The notes below the pieces were generated by a model that saw only the letters and a list, made by a program, of their open reading frames with translations, was not told where the DNA came from and searched no databases. DNA of 64,000 nucleotides from Palsa-89 sp963824345 (GTDB lineage Bacteria; Acidobacteriota; Terriglobia; Bryobacterales; Bryobacteraceae). A program made the position numbers and the translations under genes. Numbering within the stretch: the stretch's first letter is position 1; each line of letters begins with the position of its first letter. The DNA is taken from assembly GCA_963824345.1 (NCBI GenBank), contig CAWGOZ010000021.1, positions 372,001-436,000 on the forward strand, written 5' to 3'. Shown one piece after another: positions 17,546 to 26,544 of this stretch.

Positions 17546-18891
17546 TGTTCGTTACCAACAAGCACCTGGATCGCCGAGCGGTTCTTCGCGGCATGGGCGC
17601 GGCTTTGGCCCTGCCTTTTCTGGACGCCATGGCTCCGGCATTCGCCCAAGGCAGCTCGTCGAAACCGGTCCGCTTGGGCTTCGTCTATGTACCGAACGGC
17701 ATCATCGCCTCGGCATGGAATCCGACCGGTGAAGGCGCCGGCTTCCAGTTCAATAGCACCATGCAGGCGCTGGAACCGTTTCGCGAGCATACCCTGGTGC
17801 TCAGCGGCTTGGCGCAGCTCAAAGGCCGCTCTTATGGCGATGGCGGAGGAGACCATGCTCGCGCGGGCGCTAGCTGGCTGACCGGCGTGCATCCCAAGAA
17901 AACTGAGGGCGCCGATCTCCATGCCGGAATCTCCGCTGACCAGGTGGCTGCTCGCCAATTGGGCAAACAGACGCAGTTCGCCTCGCTTGAAATTGGCGTG
18001 GAAGCTCCGAGTTTAGCCGGTGGTTGCGACTCTGGTTATAGTTGCGCTTACACCAACACCGTTTCATGGCGCAGCCCGACCACGCCCAATCCGATGGAAG
18101 TGAATCCGCGCGTTCTTTTCGAACGATTGTTCGGCGACGGCGCCAGCACGGATGCCGCTTCCCGTATGGAAGGATTTCGGGAACAACGCAGCATTCTTGA
18201 CTTTGTCGCCGGCTCAGTGAATCGCCTCTCGACCAAGCTGGGGCCGGGCGACCGCGGCAAACTCGAGGAATACCTGGAGGCGGTTCGCGATGTGGAGCGG
18301 CGCATCCAGAAGGCCGAGGAGCAAAACGCTTCCATGACCATGCCGGCCATGGAGCAGCCCGCGTCGGCCCCCGAGGATTTCGTGAGCCACGCCCGGCTCA
18401 TGATGGATCTGATGGTGATTGCCTTTCAAGCCGACCTGACGCGGGTAGCGAGTTTCATGCTGGCGCGTGAAAGCAGCAATCGAAGCTACCGTGAAATCGG
18501 CATCTCCGATGGTCATCATAACTGCACGCACCATCAAAACGATCCCGAGAAGATCGATAAGACCATCCGTATTAACGCACACCATGTGGAGCAGTTTGCG
18601 TACCTGGTGAATAAAATGCGGTCCACTCCGGATGGGGACGGCAGCTTGCTGGATCACTCCATGATCCTTTATGGAAGCAGCCTGGCGGATGGAAATGCGC
18701 ACACCCACACCGACCTGCCGGTGGCCGTTTTAGGCGGTGGATGCGGCAAGCTCAAGAGCGGGCGGCATATCCGGTATGCCAGCGAGACGCCTCTGAACAA
18801 CCTGCTGCTCGCGATGCTCGACAAAGCCGGTGTTCCCACCGAAACGCTGGGTGACAGCACGGGCGAACTGCAACATCTGTCCGACATTTAG
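17545..18891 (+). CDS. Tat-exported DUF1552 protein
   Basis: A 448-residue protein with a twin-arginine leader (DRRAVLRGMGAALALPFLDA, about residues 9-28). It belongs to the DUF1552 family (sulfatase/DUF1501-like fold), recognised from FVYVPNGI, DGGGDHARAGASWLTGVHPKKT, SDGHHNCTHH and SMILYGSSLADGNAHTH. His/Asp-rich strings hint at metal binding. Family members are almost always encoded next to the DUF1592-type cytochrome, as here with a TAATG overlap, so the two probably act in one extracytoplasmic complex or pathway. The reaction is unknown. Confidence 0.85.
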   Translation: MFVTNKHLDRRAVLRGMGAALALPFLDAMAPAFAQGSSSKPVRLGFVYVPNGIIASAWNPTGEGAGFQFNSTMQALEPFREHTLVLSGLAQLKGRSYGDGGGDHARAGASWLTGVHPKKTEGADLHAGISADQVAARQLGKQTQFASLEIGVEAPSLAGGCDSGYSCAYTNTVSWRSPTTPNPMEVNPRVLFERLFGDGASTDAASRMEGFREQRSILDFVAGSVNRLSTKLGPGDRGKLEEYLEAVRDVERRIQKAEEQNASMTMPAMEQPASAPEDFVSHARLMMDLMVIAFQADLTRVASFMLARESSNRSYREIGISDGHHNCTHHQNDPEKIDKTIRINAHHVEQFAYLVNKMRSTPDGDGSLLDHSMILYGSSLADGNAHTHTDLPVAVLGGGCGKLKSGRHIRYASETPLNNLLLAMLDKAGVPTETLGDSTGELQHLSDI

Positions 18892-18897
18892 ATCCGA

Positions 18898-20313
18898 TTG
18901 ATATTGAGAACGATGTTGCGAACGCGGCCGGCCATCTTGACGCGAACCACGGCCTTGGTTTTGCTGGCTGCGGCGTGCAGCTCGGCTGCGGCGGATTACC
19001 GCCTCATTGACGCAATAAAGCGCCGGGACACCAAGGCCGCCGCCGCGTTGATCGCGCAACATGCGGGCATCGATGCGGCACTCCCGGACGGAGCGACAGC
19101 GCTCGCGTGGGCCGTCTTTCTGGATCTGCCGGACATCGCCACAAAGTTGATTGAGGCTGGCGCGAATGTCAATGCGGCGGGCGAATATGGAGAAACTCCT
19201 CTCACGCTGGCTTTAGCGAACGGCGATGCGGCGCTCGCGGGCAAGCTGTTGAAAGCGGGCGCCGATCCGAAAGCGGCTCGTTGGAATGGCGAGACCAGCT
19301 TGATGATAGCGGCTGCCGCTGGGAGCGTGGACGAAGTGAAGCAATTGATCGGCGCGGGCCTGGACGTGAACGCCGCGGAACCTCGCCGGGGGCAGAATGC
19401 GCTGATGTGGGCCGCAGCCGAGGGACATGCGGATGTGGTCAACGTTCTCATCCAGAATGGCGCCAAGGTAAATGCCGCCACCACTCCAAATGGATACACG
19501 GCCCTGGCGTTCGCCATCATGAAGAACGACCCTGCCTCGGTTCAATGCCTCTTGAAGGCCGGCGCGGATCCTAACTATGCTTTGCCGGACAAAAATGGAA
19601 CCCGGATGTTGACCATGGCGGGGTCGTATAAGAGCGCGGCGGCTGCCATCGCCTTGTTGGACGGCGGCGCGGACCCGAACATCGCCGATCCCAAGGGGAT
19701 GACCCCGCTGCATGTGGCCACTGAGGCCGGCGCGGTGGACCTGGTCAAAAAACTGCTGTCCCGCGGCGCTGTTCTGAATGCCCGCACTTACCCGGCGAAA
19801 AAAGTGAGCTTCAATCCAATTGAGAGGAAACTGCTCTTGTTCTCGTTCTCAGGCGAACAGACTCCGCTGCTTCTGGCCGCAAAGTTCAACCGCGTGGACG
19901 TAATGCGCGTATTGATCGAGGCGGGCGCCGATACCAAGCTGAAGGCCGGGGACGGAACGACGTTATTTCTCGCGGCTGCCGGCAGTGGTCACGTAGAAGC
20001 GGCCCGTTACGCGTATCAATTCGACCAGGATGTGAAGGCTTTGGACGATGACGGCAGCAGCGCCATGCACGAGGCCGTGAGCGGAACCTGGCAGGTGGCC
20101 ACGCAGCCGGAAGTGACCGAGCTGGTTCAGTATCTGGCCGATCTCGGCGTGCCTCTGGATGAACTGGATCATCAGGGGAGAACGCCGATTGACATCGGCG
20201 ATTACGCTCCGCTCGATCAACCGATCCAACGCATCGCCGACATCATCGTGAGCCGCGGCGCTACGCCACGCCGCTTTCCAAAAGAATACATCAAGCCCCG
20301 CGCCAAGCAGTGA
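18898..20313 (+). CDS. Secreted ankyrin-repeat protein
   Basis: A 471-residue protein with an N-terminal hydrophobic signal (LTRTTALVLLAAACSSAAA; a cysteine follows, but the lipobox is poor). The rest is built of ankyrin repeats, about nine, with units such as DGATALAWAVFLDLPDIATKLIEAGANVN, broken here for brevity into the recurring words TALAWA, EAGANVN, LLKAGAD and GMTPLHVATEAG. Ankyrin arrays bind proteins. It sits 6 bases after the DUF1552 gene, so I infer a scaffold or inhibitor for that export pair. The start is TTG 18898 or ATG 18913; both precede the signal. Confidence 0.8.
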   Translation: MILRTMLRTRPAILTRTTALVLLAAACSSAAADYRLIDAIKRRDTKAAAALIAQHAGIDAALPDGATALAWAVFLDLPDIATKLIEAGANVNAAGEYGETPLTLALANGDAALAGKLLKAGADPKAARWNGETSLMIAAAAGSVDEVKQLIGAGLDVNAAEPRRGQNALMWAAAEGHADVVNVLIQNGAKVNAATTPNGYTALAFAIMKNDPASVQCLLKAGADPNYALPDKNGTRMLTMAGSYKSAAAAIALLDGGADPNIADPKGMTPLHVATEAGAVDLVKKLLSRGAVLNARTYPAKKVSFNPIERKLLLFSFSGEQTPLLLAAKFNRVDVMRVLIEAGADTKLKAGDGTTLFLAAAGSGHVEAARYAYQFDQDVKALDDDGSSAMHEAVSGTWQVATQPEVTELVQYLADLGVPLDELDHQGRTPIDIGDYAPLDQPIQRIADIIVSRGATPRRFPKEYIKPRAKQ

Positions 20314-20332
20314 GCGCGAAATGGAGGTAAGC

Positions 20333-21337
20333 ATGAAATCAATCGTCCTGGCGGTGATCCCGATTGTTCTGGCAAGCGGCCAGTTGGTGCGGCCTCCGCA
20401 AGCGCCGCCTCCCATCCCCAATGCCGATGCCTACTATAAGCTTGGCCCGGATTCGCTTCCGCAGGACGGCGTGCCGAAAGGCGAATTGAAAGGGCCGTTC
20501 ACCATTCCCAGCCAAGCCTACCCCGGCACACAACACACCTATTGGCTCTATATTCCGGCGCAGTACAATCCTCGCAAGCCGTCCGATCTGATCGTTTTTA
20601 ACGATGGGCACGCCTACATGAATCCGGAGGGAAATGCCCGCGCGCAAAACGTGCTCGACAATCTCATCTACCGGCGGGAGATCCCGGTCATGATCGGCGT
20701 CTTCATTAATCCTGGCCGGCGCCCCGATCAACCCGAAGCGACGGACGCCGAGTGGGGCGACCGGACCAACAATCGGCCGACCGAATACAACACGCTGGAC
20801 GACAAGTACGCGCGCGTGATCGTCGACGAGCTGCTTCCGGCGCTGTACAAGGACTACAACATCTCGAAGGATCCGGACCATCACGCGATTGGCGGATGCA
20901 GCTCCGGAGGCATCGCCGCGTTTACCGTGGCATGGCAGCGACCTGATAGTTTCCGCAAGGTGTTCACCATGGTGGGCACGTTCACGAATTTGCGCGGAGG
21001 CAACGAGTATGCCAACCTCGTGAGAAACAGTCCCAAGAAGCCCATTCGCATGTTCCTTCAGGATGGGCGCAACGACTACCGGTCGCTCGCGCTCGACGGC
21101 ACCTACGCCGAAGAGCACGATATTTTCTTTCAGAATGTCCGCCTCACAAAGGCGCTCACCGAGAAAGGCTACGACGTGAACTACACCTGGAGCATCGGGA
21201 ATCACGGATTGAAGCAGGGCGGTCTGCTGTTACCCGACATGCTGCGCTGGCTGTGGCGCGATCAGCCGGTCTCCACCGATCCCCGCGATCGGGAGGAGCG
21301 CTCTTTCGCTGAAGCGGCGGCTGCGACCACCAACTAG
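20333..21337 (+). CDS. Secreted esterase (enterochelin esterase/EstD-like fold)
   Basis: The start is set at ATG 20333, because GGAGG at 20323-20327 is then a well-spaced ribosome site; an upstream in-frame ATG at 20321 would place that site inside the gene. The product is 334 residues with a signal peptide (MKSIVLAVIPIVLASG) and an alpha/beta-hydrolase fold. It has the nucleophile elbow GGCSSGGIAAF, a strand LIVFNDGHAYMN, and a terminal His in WSIGNHGLKQGG. Related proteins (Fes/IroE-like) hydrolyse ester bonds of siderophores or carbohydrates. It follows the ankyrin gene by 19 bases. The substrate is unknown. Confidence 0.8.
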   Translation: MKSIVLAVIPIVLASGQLVRPPQAPPPIPNADAYYKLGPDSLPQDGVPKGELKGPFTIPSQAYPGTQHTYWLYIPAQYNPRKPSDLIVFNDGHAYMNPEGNARAQNVLDNLIYRREIPVMIGVFINPGRRPDQPEATDAEWGDRTNNRPTEYNTLDDKYARVIVDELLPALYKDYNISKDPDHHAIGGCSSGGIAAFTVAWQRPDSFRKVFTMVGTFTNLRGGNEYANLVRNSPKKPIRMFLQDGRNDYRSLALDGTYAEEHDIFFQNVRLTKALTEKGYDVNYTWSIGNHGLKQGGLLLPDMLRWLWRDQPVSTDPRDREERSFAEAAAATTN

Positions 21338-21364
21338 CCCCCGCTGACCGCAGGTTGGGCATAG

Positions 21365-24300
21365 TTAAAACCGTAGCCGCAACATCATCTGAATCGAACG
21401 AGGTCCGCCTTGCTCCACCTGCTGGCTCTGGCTGATCAGCCCGAAAGAACTGCTGGCGACATTCGTGTTGGGAGGAGCGTCGTTAACGATGTTGAACAGA
21501 TTCGCGAACTGCGCCTCGTAGCGCAGGCCGATCCGCTCCGTGATGGGGAAGGTTTTGCCCACGGACATCGAGAAACTCACTGTTCCCGGGCCTTCCAGAA
21601 TACCCGCGCCACAATTACCGAAGCGGCCGATGTCGCTAGCGGGAATCGAGTAGGCCTTCACATTGAAATAGTCGGCTACGGTCGGGTTCGGCAAATACCC
21701 GCTCTGACCTGCCACGCAATCCGGCCGCTGCTGCTTCACGGAGCGAGAGAGGGGGAAGGTGCCGGATGGATCGGAAAGACTGCTCGGGAAGTAGGGCGTA
21801 AGCCACGGCCCGGTTTGTGCGAGAGTAATGCCGGTAACGCGCCAGCCTCCCACTACAAAATTGGCTGCACGGCCGACTCCGCCCAGGTACTTCTGCCCGG
21901 TACCGAACGGCAAGTCGTAAAGGAAGGTGCTGACGAAGCGCTGCCGCGGCATGTAGTACGCGTTTCCGGAGTCGGCGGCGATATTGTAATAGTTATTCAC
22001 ATTCTCGCCGTTGTCGCCCTGCCCTCCGGTAGGGATCGCCGAGGAAGGAGCCACGCCGGAGGCATTGGTGATGTCCTTGGCCCAAGTGTAGCTATTCGTA
22101 AAAGTTAGATTATTCGAAAACCGGCGATTCACTTCTAACGTCAGTGCATTGTATTTTGCACTGGGGCCGTTGGCACGAGTCAGCACCTCGCGAAAATTGG
22201 GGTACCGCAAATCTAACTTACGGAGGGCCGGCGTTGCTACCAGTGCGGCATAACCAAGGGTATTCGGCTCAACCTGGTTGAGATCGGGGCTGTAAATCAG
22301 GTTATAAGTGTGCGATCCGGTATAGCTGGCACGCACCAGAGTTTTCCATCCGATGTCGTGATCGATGGAGAAGTTCCACTGAATTACTTTCGGGTCACTC
22401 AGGTTCAGGGGGTTGGCTCGGCGGTAGCCGGGGTAAGCCGGGGCGCTGCCGGCGCCGCTCGGAAAGGCATCGGGGAAATAAGTCGTACCGTAGTCGGCGT
22501 AGTAGCTGGTATCGACGCCCAGCAGCGAGTAGGCGTTTGCACCCAGGATCGGAACCGAATAGAGCCCGATCGCGGCGCGAATGGAAGTCTTTGATTCAGG
22601 ACTATAAGCCAAACCGAGGCGCGGCTGAATATTTCCCCAATAGGTATAACGAAGCGTATCGGGCAAGCCAACCTGGCTCGCTGTCACGAAAGGAGTATTG
22701 CCTACCGCCTGTCTCCAATGCGGGTTAATCAGGCCCGTCTCTTCATTTTGGATCACGAGTTCTCCACCCGGGTAACTGGTAAGGAAGTTGCCGAGCTGGT
22801 GAGTCTCGTCGTTGAAGGGCGTATTAACTTCATACCGCAGGCCGGCAGTCAACGTAAAATTGGGGAGAAGACGCCATTCGTCCTGTGCGAAACCACCGTA
22901 GTGAAACGCGTATGGCTTGCCGTCAGGTCCATTTTGAGCCTGCTCGGCGTCGTCGATTTTTCCTTCCAGGAACGTGGCGAAGCCCTGGGCGTCGCTTCCG
23001 TTTTCGAAGTAGTCGCCATACTCGTCGCCCAGATTGAAAGTGATGTTGTCCCGATAAAAGATACGGCGGAATTCAAAGCCAAACTTCATGGTGTGATGGC
23101 CGTGTATCCACGACACGCTATCGCCGATCTCGGTGGTGTTGTTCTTGTTTACGCGCGGGTGTCCGTACGGATTGGTCTGGCCTCCCAGAATATCCCCGAT
23201 GTAAACCACGGGTACGCCGCCCAGGCCATTTTTCGGTGGCCCAGGCAGACCCTCGATGCCGGCGTTTTGGACGATCGTATTGCCCTCGAGCGCTTCCGGG
23301 TAGCTGAAACCGAAGTTCGCTTGAGTGTAGCCCGCGCGCAGATCGTTGATCAGGTTTGGATTGATGATCCAGTCATAAGAAACGGCGATATTGGTCAGAT
23401 GAGAGTCGGTTGAAAATGGGCCCATCAGCGGGTTATAGGTGGTATCGCCCGATCCGCCCGCTCCGATCGCGGCATCGGTTCCGATCCCGGCGATGCCCTT
23501 ATGAGTCACGCGCGCCCATACGTGATGATTCGAACCAAAGTACTGATCCATGCGCCCGTCAAATCCGTCGTTGTTGTACGTCCCCGGAAACGACTCCACC
23601 AGATTTGGAACTGTCAGAGCCGTCTCGCTGTTGGTCGGCGTCGGAAACAGGTACGGAATGAGCTTCAGGGAAGTTGCGTTGATAGCCGATGCGGGAATCT
23701 TGTTGCCGGAAAGCGGATTCCCGTTAGCGTCGGTGATGTTCGTGCCTGAGCCGCTGAAGTTTCCGTTGATCCATGCCGTCGGCGGAGTATTGGTCGAAAT
23801 CAGCGTATTCGAGTTGAGGCGAACGCCCTCGTAGTCGAAATAGAAGAACGTCTTATTCTTGCCGTTATAGACATGCGGGAGCCAAACCGGACCGCCCAGC
23901 GATGCCCCGAAAGTGTTGGCGTTGCCAAGCGGAACGATACCGCTGATCTGGTCCGGAGAATTCCAATTCTCCCGCATGAAATACCAGAAACCGCCGCCAT
24001 GAAAATCGTTGCTGCCGCTGCGGCTGATAACCGTCACGTCGGACGGCTGGGAGAACTCCGCACTGTTGGCGGCAGTGTTGACCCGAAACTCGGAGATGCC
24101 CTCAACCGACGGAAAAAGATCGCGAATGGGGCCGCCGTAGCGCACCAGCTGCGTGGATATTCCGTCCAGAGAATAGGATGTCGCCGTGGGCAATTGGCCC
24201 GAGATCGTAATGTTACCGCCGCTATCCTCGCTCACGCCGGCTGCCAGAGACGCAACCACAATCGGGCTGGGGCTGGCTGTCGCCCGGAAATTCAGCGCCA

Positions 24301-24739
24301 GCGAATCGATAGCGTCGCCCGATCTGGAATCGGACCGCGTGAGTTCTTCGGTAATGACCGGCGTCCCGACTACCTCAACCGTGGTGCGCGCGGAGTTCTC
24401 GAGCGCCAATTGCAGATTGATCGGAATCTCCTCGCGCGCCTGAAGGTTGATCTCTTTCTGTTCGGTACGGCCGAAGCCGGATGCGCTGGCGGCCACGGTA
24501 TAAATGCCCGGATCGAGATTCACGAAGCGGTAACTTCCATCGGCGTCCGTTTCCACGGCGCGTGTGACTCGCGTCTGCTGATTGACCGCCTCCACCTTCG
24601 CTCCTCGAACCACGGCGGATGACGGATCTGTAACAACACCGTTGATCGTTCCATAGGTGGACTGCGCGAATACCGCGCTCGATATGGCCAAGCTGATGGC
24701 TGCGCACCAAACTGCTTGCCTGAAAATGATGTCTTTCAT
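21365..24739 (-). CDS. Oar-like TonB-dependent receptor
   Basis: A 1124-residue outer-membrane receptor. Signal peptide to about residue 26 (AISSAVFAQ), carboxypeptidase-regulatory-like domain about 28-110 (GVVTDPSSAVVRGAKVEAVN), plug with VISRSGSNDFHGGGFWYFM, and a barrel ending RSIQMMLRLRF. It is more distant from the two receptors at 7.4-15 kb than they are from each other. A GGGGAGA ribosome site precedes the ATG. It lies 135 bases downstream of the phosphonate operon in the same direction; read-through or shared use is possible but separated by an inverted repeat. The ligand is unknown; an organophosphonate is a guess from position only. Confidence 0.85.
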   Translation of the reverse strand: MKDIIFRQAVWCAAISLAISSAVFAQSTYGTINGVVTDPSSAVVRGAKVEAVNQQTRVTRAVETDADGSYRFVNLDPGIYTVAASASGFGRTEQKEINLQAREEIPINLQLALENSARTTVEVVGTPVITEELTRSDSRSGDAIDSLALNFRATASPSPIVVASLAAGVSEDSGGNITISGQLPTATSYSLDGISTQLVRYGGPIRDLFPSVEGISEFRVNTAANSAEFSQPSDVTVISRSGSNDFHGGGFWYFMRENWNSPDQISGIVPLGNANTFGASLGGPVWLPHVYNGKNKTFFYFDYEGVRLNSNTLISTNTPPTAWINGNFSGSGTNITDANGNPLSGNKIPASAINATSLKLIPYLFPTPTNSETALTVPNLVESFPGTYNNDGFDGRMDQYFGSNHHVWARVTHKGIAGIGTDAAIGAGGSGDTTYNPLMGPFSTDSHLTNIAVSYDWIINPNLINDLRAGYTQANFGFSYPEALEGNTIVQNAGIEGLPGPPKNGLGGVPVVYIGDILGGQTNPYGHPRVNKNNTTEIGDSVSWIHGHHTMKFGFEFRRIFYRDNITFNLGDEYGDYFENGSDAQGFATFLEGKIDDAEQAQNGPDGKPYAFHYGGFAQDEWRLLPNFTLTAGLRYEVNTPFNDETHQLGNFLTSYPGGELVIQNEETGLINPHWRQAVGNTPFVTASQVGLPDTLRYTYWGNIQPRLGLAYSPESKTSIRAAIGLYSVPILGANAYSLLGVDTSYYADYGTTYFPDAFPSGAGSAPAYPGYRRANPLNLSDPKVIQWNFSIDHDIGWKTLVRASYTGSHTYNLIYSPDLNQVEPNTLGYAALVATPALRKLDLRYPNFREVLTRANGPSAKYNALTLEVNRRFSNNLTFTNSYTWAKDITNASGVAPSSAIPTGGQGDNGENVNNYYNIAADSGNAYYMPRQRFVSTFLYDLPFGTGQKYLGGVGRAANFVVGGWRVTGITLAQTGPWLTPYFPSSLSDPSGTFPLSRSVKQQRPDCVAGQSGYLPNPTVADYFNVKAYSIPASDIGRFGNCGAGILEGPGTVSFSMSVGKTFPITERIGLRYEAQFANLFNIVNDAPPNTNVASSSFGLISQSQQVEQGGPRSIQMMLRLRF

Positions 24740-24839
24740 GAGTCTCCCCGTAAATGCGTTTGGCTCCGAAGGTAGGCGCCTCGCGTCGTTGACAAACCTT
24801 TAACGTTACTGCGTCGTTAGAGTGTACTATTGCCGAAGT

Positions 24840-24864
24840 TTCACGACTGCGAATGTGTCGTGAA
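24840..24864 (-). promoter_or_regulatory. Perfect 8-bp inverted repeat between phosphonate operon and TonB receptor
   Basis: TTCACGAC at 24840-24847 is exactly complementary to GTCGTGAA at 24857-24864 around a 9-base spacer. It lies 10 bases beyond the stop of the HD gene and about 100 bases before the receptor start, all on the minus strand. No T run follows. It may end the operon transcript or act as an operator for the receptor. Confidence 0.45.
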
Positions 24865-24874
24865 TAAATGATGA

Positions 24875-25423
24875 CTATTTGGCGGAATTACTCAGATACT
24901 GGAGTAATGTGACATACCGTGTAAGATCGGGCACGGCCCAGCCGGTGATTTTCGCTTGGTCGTCCCAGCGCCGCAATCGCACCGCGTCCCGATGCCGGGG
25001 ATGCTCTTCGAAGCGCAAGACCTCCGCGCGTTTCAGCGGTCCCCCTTGCAGCTCGAGACTTCGGATGGATGCCGGCGAGAGTTCCCGCATATACCCGGGT
25101 TCTACAGCGCACAAATATCGTTTCGCCGCGACATGTAACCGGATCGGCTCGGTAACCTCAGGGCCAAAATGCGTCTCCAGCCATCGCGAGCCCTGCTCTT
25201 CGTGAAGCTGATCGATGCCGCGTTCGGCTGCGCTCTCATCCAACGTGAGTAAGTGGCCAATGTCATGCAATAAGGCGGCTATTACCAGCGCGTCCGCCGC
25301 ATTCTCGCGGGCCGCTAGATGCGCAGCCTGGAGAGCGTGCTCCTGCTGCGAGACCGGCTCTCCCAAGTACGCCTCGGCGCCGCGAGTCTTGAACAGTTCG
25401 AGAATGGTTTCAACGCAGTTCAT
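24875..25423 (-). CDS. TmpB/PhnZ-like HD-domain phosphonate oxygenase
   Basis: A 182-residue HD protein of the phosphonate-operon type. The diiron HD core is ALLHDIGHLL; further ligands lie in LHEEQGSRWL and IRLHVAAKRYL. The N-terminus has Y19-L-G-E22 followed by PVSQQEHALQ. A Tyr-x-x-Glu at this place corresponds to Tyr24/Glu27 of PhnZ, which hold the iron site before substrate binds. PhnZ cleaves 1-hydroxy-2-aminoethylphosphonate to glycine and phosphate; TmpB does the same to the trimethyl form, giving glycine betaine. Because the partner gene is of the TmpA type, TmpB is the better guess. The ATG overlaps the stop of the dioxygenase gene (ATGA). Confidence 0.82.
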   Translation of the reverse strand: MNCVETILELFKTRGAEAYLGEPVSQQEHALQAAHLAARENAADALVIAALLHDIGHLLTLDESAAERGIDQLHEEQGSRWLETHFGPEVTEPIRLHVAAKRYLCAVEPGYMRELSPASIRSLELQGGPLKRAEVLRFEEHPRHRDAVRLRRWDDQAKITGWAVPDLTRYVTLLQYLSNSAK

Positions 25424-26544
25424 TTAGGATTCATGGGAGGATTTGCGACCTTCCGGGAAAGTACGGCGATCTGGCTAAGAAGGCCATCGCGATCGAGGTA
25501 ACAGCCTTGGAGAAGCCTCGGTCCCCCGGCTTCGTAGGCCGTGCGGCCATGCAGGACGCGCCGGTTGTCAAATGTTACCAGGTCGCCAATCTGAAGCCGC
25601 GTGGTTAGCACATATGTCGGATCGCGGAGCAACTGCGCCAGGGCGCGATACGCGCGATAGAAACTTCCCATCTTGCCCGGCTCCATGCGCAGCGGCGCGA
25701 TTGACCGGCTGTTATAGTGAATCCCCACCACGTTGCGCTCCGAATCCAACTCGATGATCGGCCGATCCGACCAGAGGTGGCACGCGCCATCCGAAAATTC
25801 GAACCGAACTGGTGTGGAACTCAACGCGCGAAACGCTTCGGGATCTTCCGATCGCAACACTTCGGCGGCCGCGAAGCCATCGGCAAACGTGCTGTCACCT
25901 CCCGTCGAGCCCGCCTGCAGGCAATGCAACATCTGCAAACCGGGCACCGGATCGCGATACGGATTATCGGTGTGAAGGCCCAGCGCGAGGCTCGTGTAGG
26001 CCAGGTTGTTCGGATCGGGCAGCGCTCGTACGTCGAAAATCCGGCCGTAATTCGTGTCGCGAACCCAACCCACCAGCCCCGCCACATGTAACACGCCTCC
26101 ATCCTCGGCCGGAACACCCGAGAGAAATGCGATACCGGCGGATGCGATCGCCTGCAGCCATTCGAGCCGCAGAGACCATGACTGCAGAACCTCCTCATAC
26201 TTGAAGCGCCGCATGATTTTCCGATCGTGCGCTTGCCACAGGCGAATGCGCGCCGGAGACTCATGGCCGCCGCACGGGCAATGACCGCTCAGCCACTCCA
26301 ACGGGAAACATGCAGCGCTGCCGTCTGTCCACTGAACTTGCAAGTCCCCATTGACGCGCCGCGCTGCCGCGATTCGCGGATCCTGAGGCAGATCCGCGAC
26401 GTCGATCAGCCTTTGCCCGTTCCGCGGATCGCGATTCGCTGGCTTGTTGTCGAAGAGCCAAAGGGAAGGGAACTCGCTCTTGTGCCCATCGATCCACGCG
26501 ATGCGCAGCCCGGCTACATCATATTCCAGAGTATTAATATTCAT
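25420..26544 (-). CDS. TmpA-like Fe(II)/2-oxoglutarate dioxygenase (gamma-butyrobetaine hydroxylase family)
   Basis: The product is 374 residues from ATG 26544. The N-terminal GBBH-like domain (about 1-95) is followed by a TauD-type domain with the iron ligands H-T-D in LGLHTDNPYRD and the distal His in RRVLHGRTAYE. TmpA hydroxylates 2-trimethylaminoethylphosphonate at C1, and the neighbouring HD enzyme then splits the C-P bond. The canonical zinc cysteines of the N-terminal domain are missing (WLFDNKPANRD; first Cys position is Lys34), though C89-P-C91 lies further on. ATGA overlaps join it to both neighbours. An upstream open frame inside the transporter gene is not used. Confidence 0.82.
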   Translation of the reverse strand: MNINTLEYDVAGLRIAWIDGHKSEFPSLWLFDNKPANRDPRNGQRLIDVADLPQDPRIAAARRVNGDLQVQWTDGSAACFPLEWLSGHCPCGGHESPARIRLWQAHDRKIMRRFKYEEVLQSWSLRLEWLQAIASAGIAFLSGVPAEDGGVLHVAGLVGWVRDTNYGRIFDVRALPDPNNLAYTSLALGLHTDNPYRDPVPGLQMLHCLQAGSTGGDSTFADGFAAAEVLRSEDPEAFRALSSTPVRFEFSDGACHLWSDRPIIELDSERNVVGIHYNSRSIAPLRMEPGKMGSFYRAYRALAQLLRDPTYVLTTRLQIGDLVTFDNRRVLHGRTAYEAGGPRLLQGCYLDRDGLLSQIAVLSRKVANPPMNPK

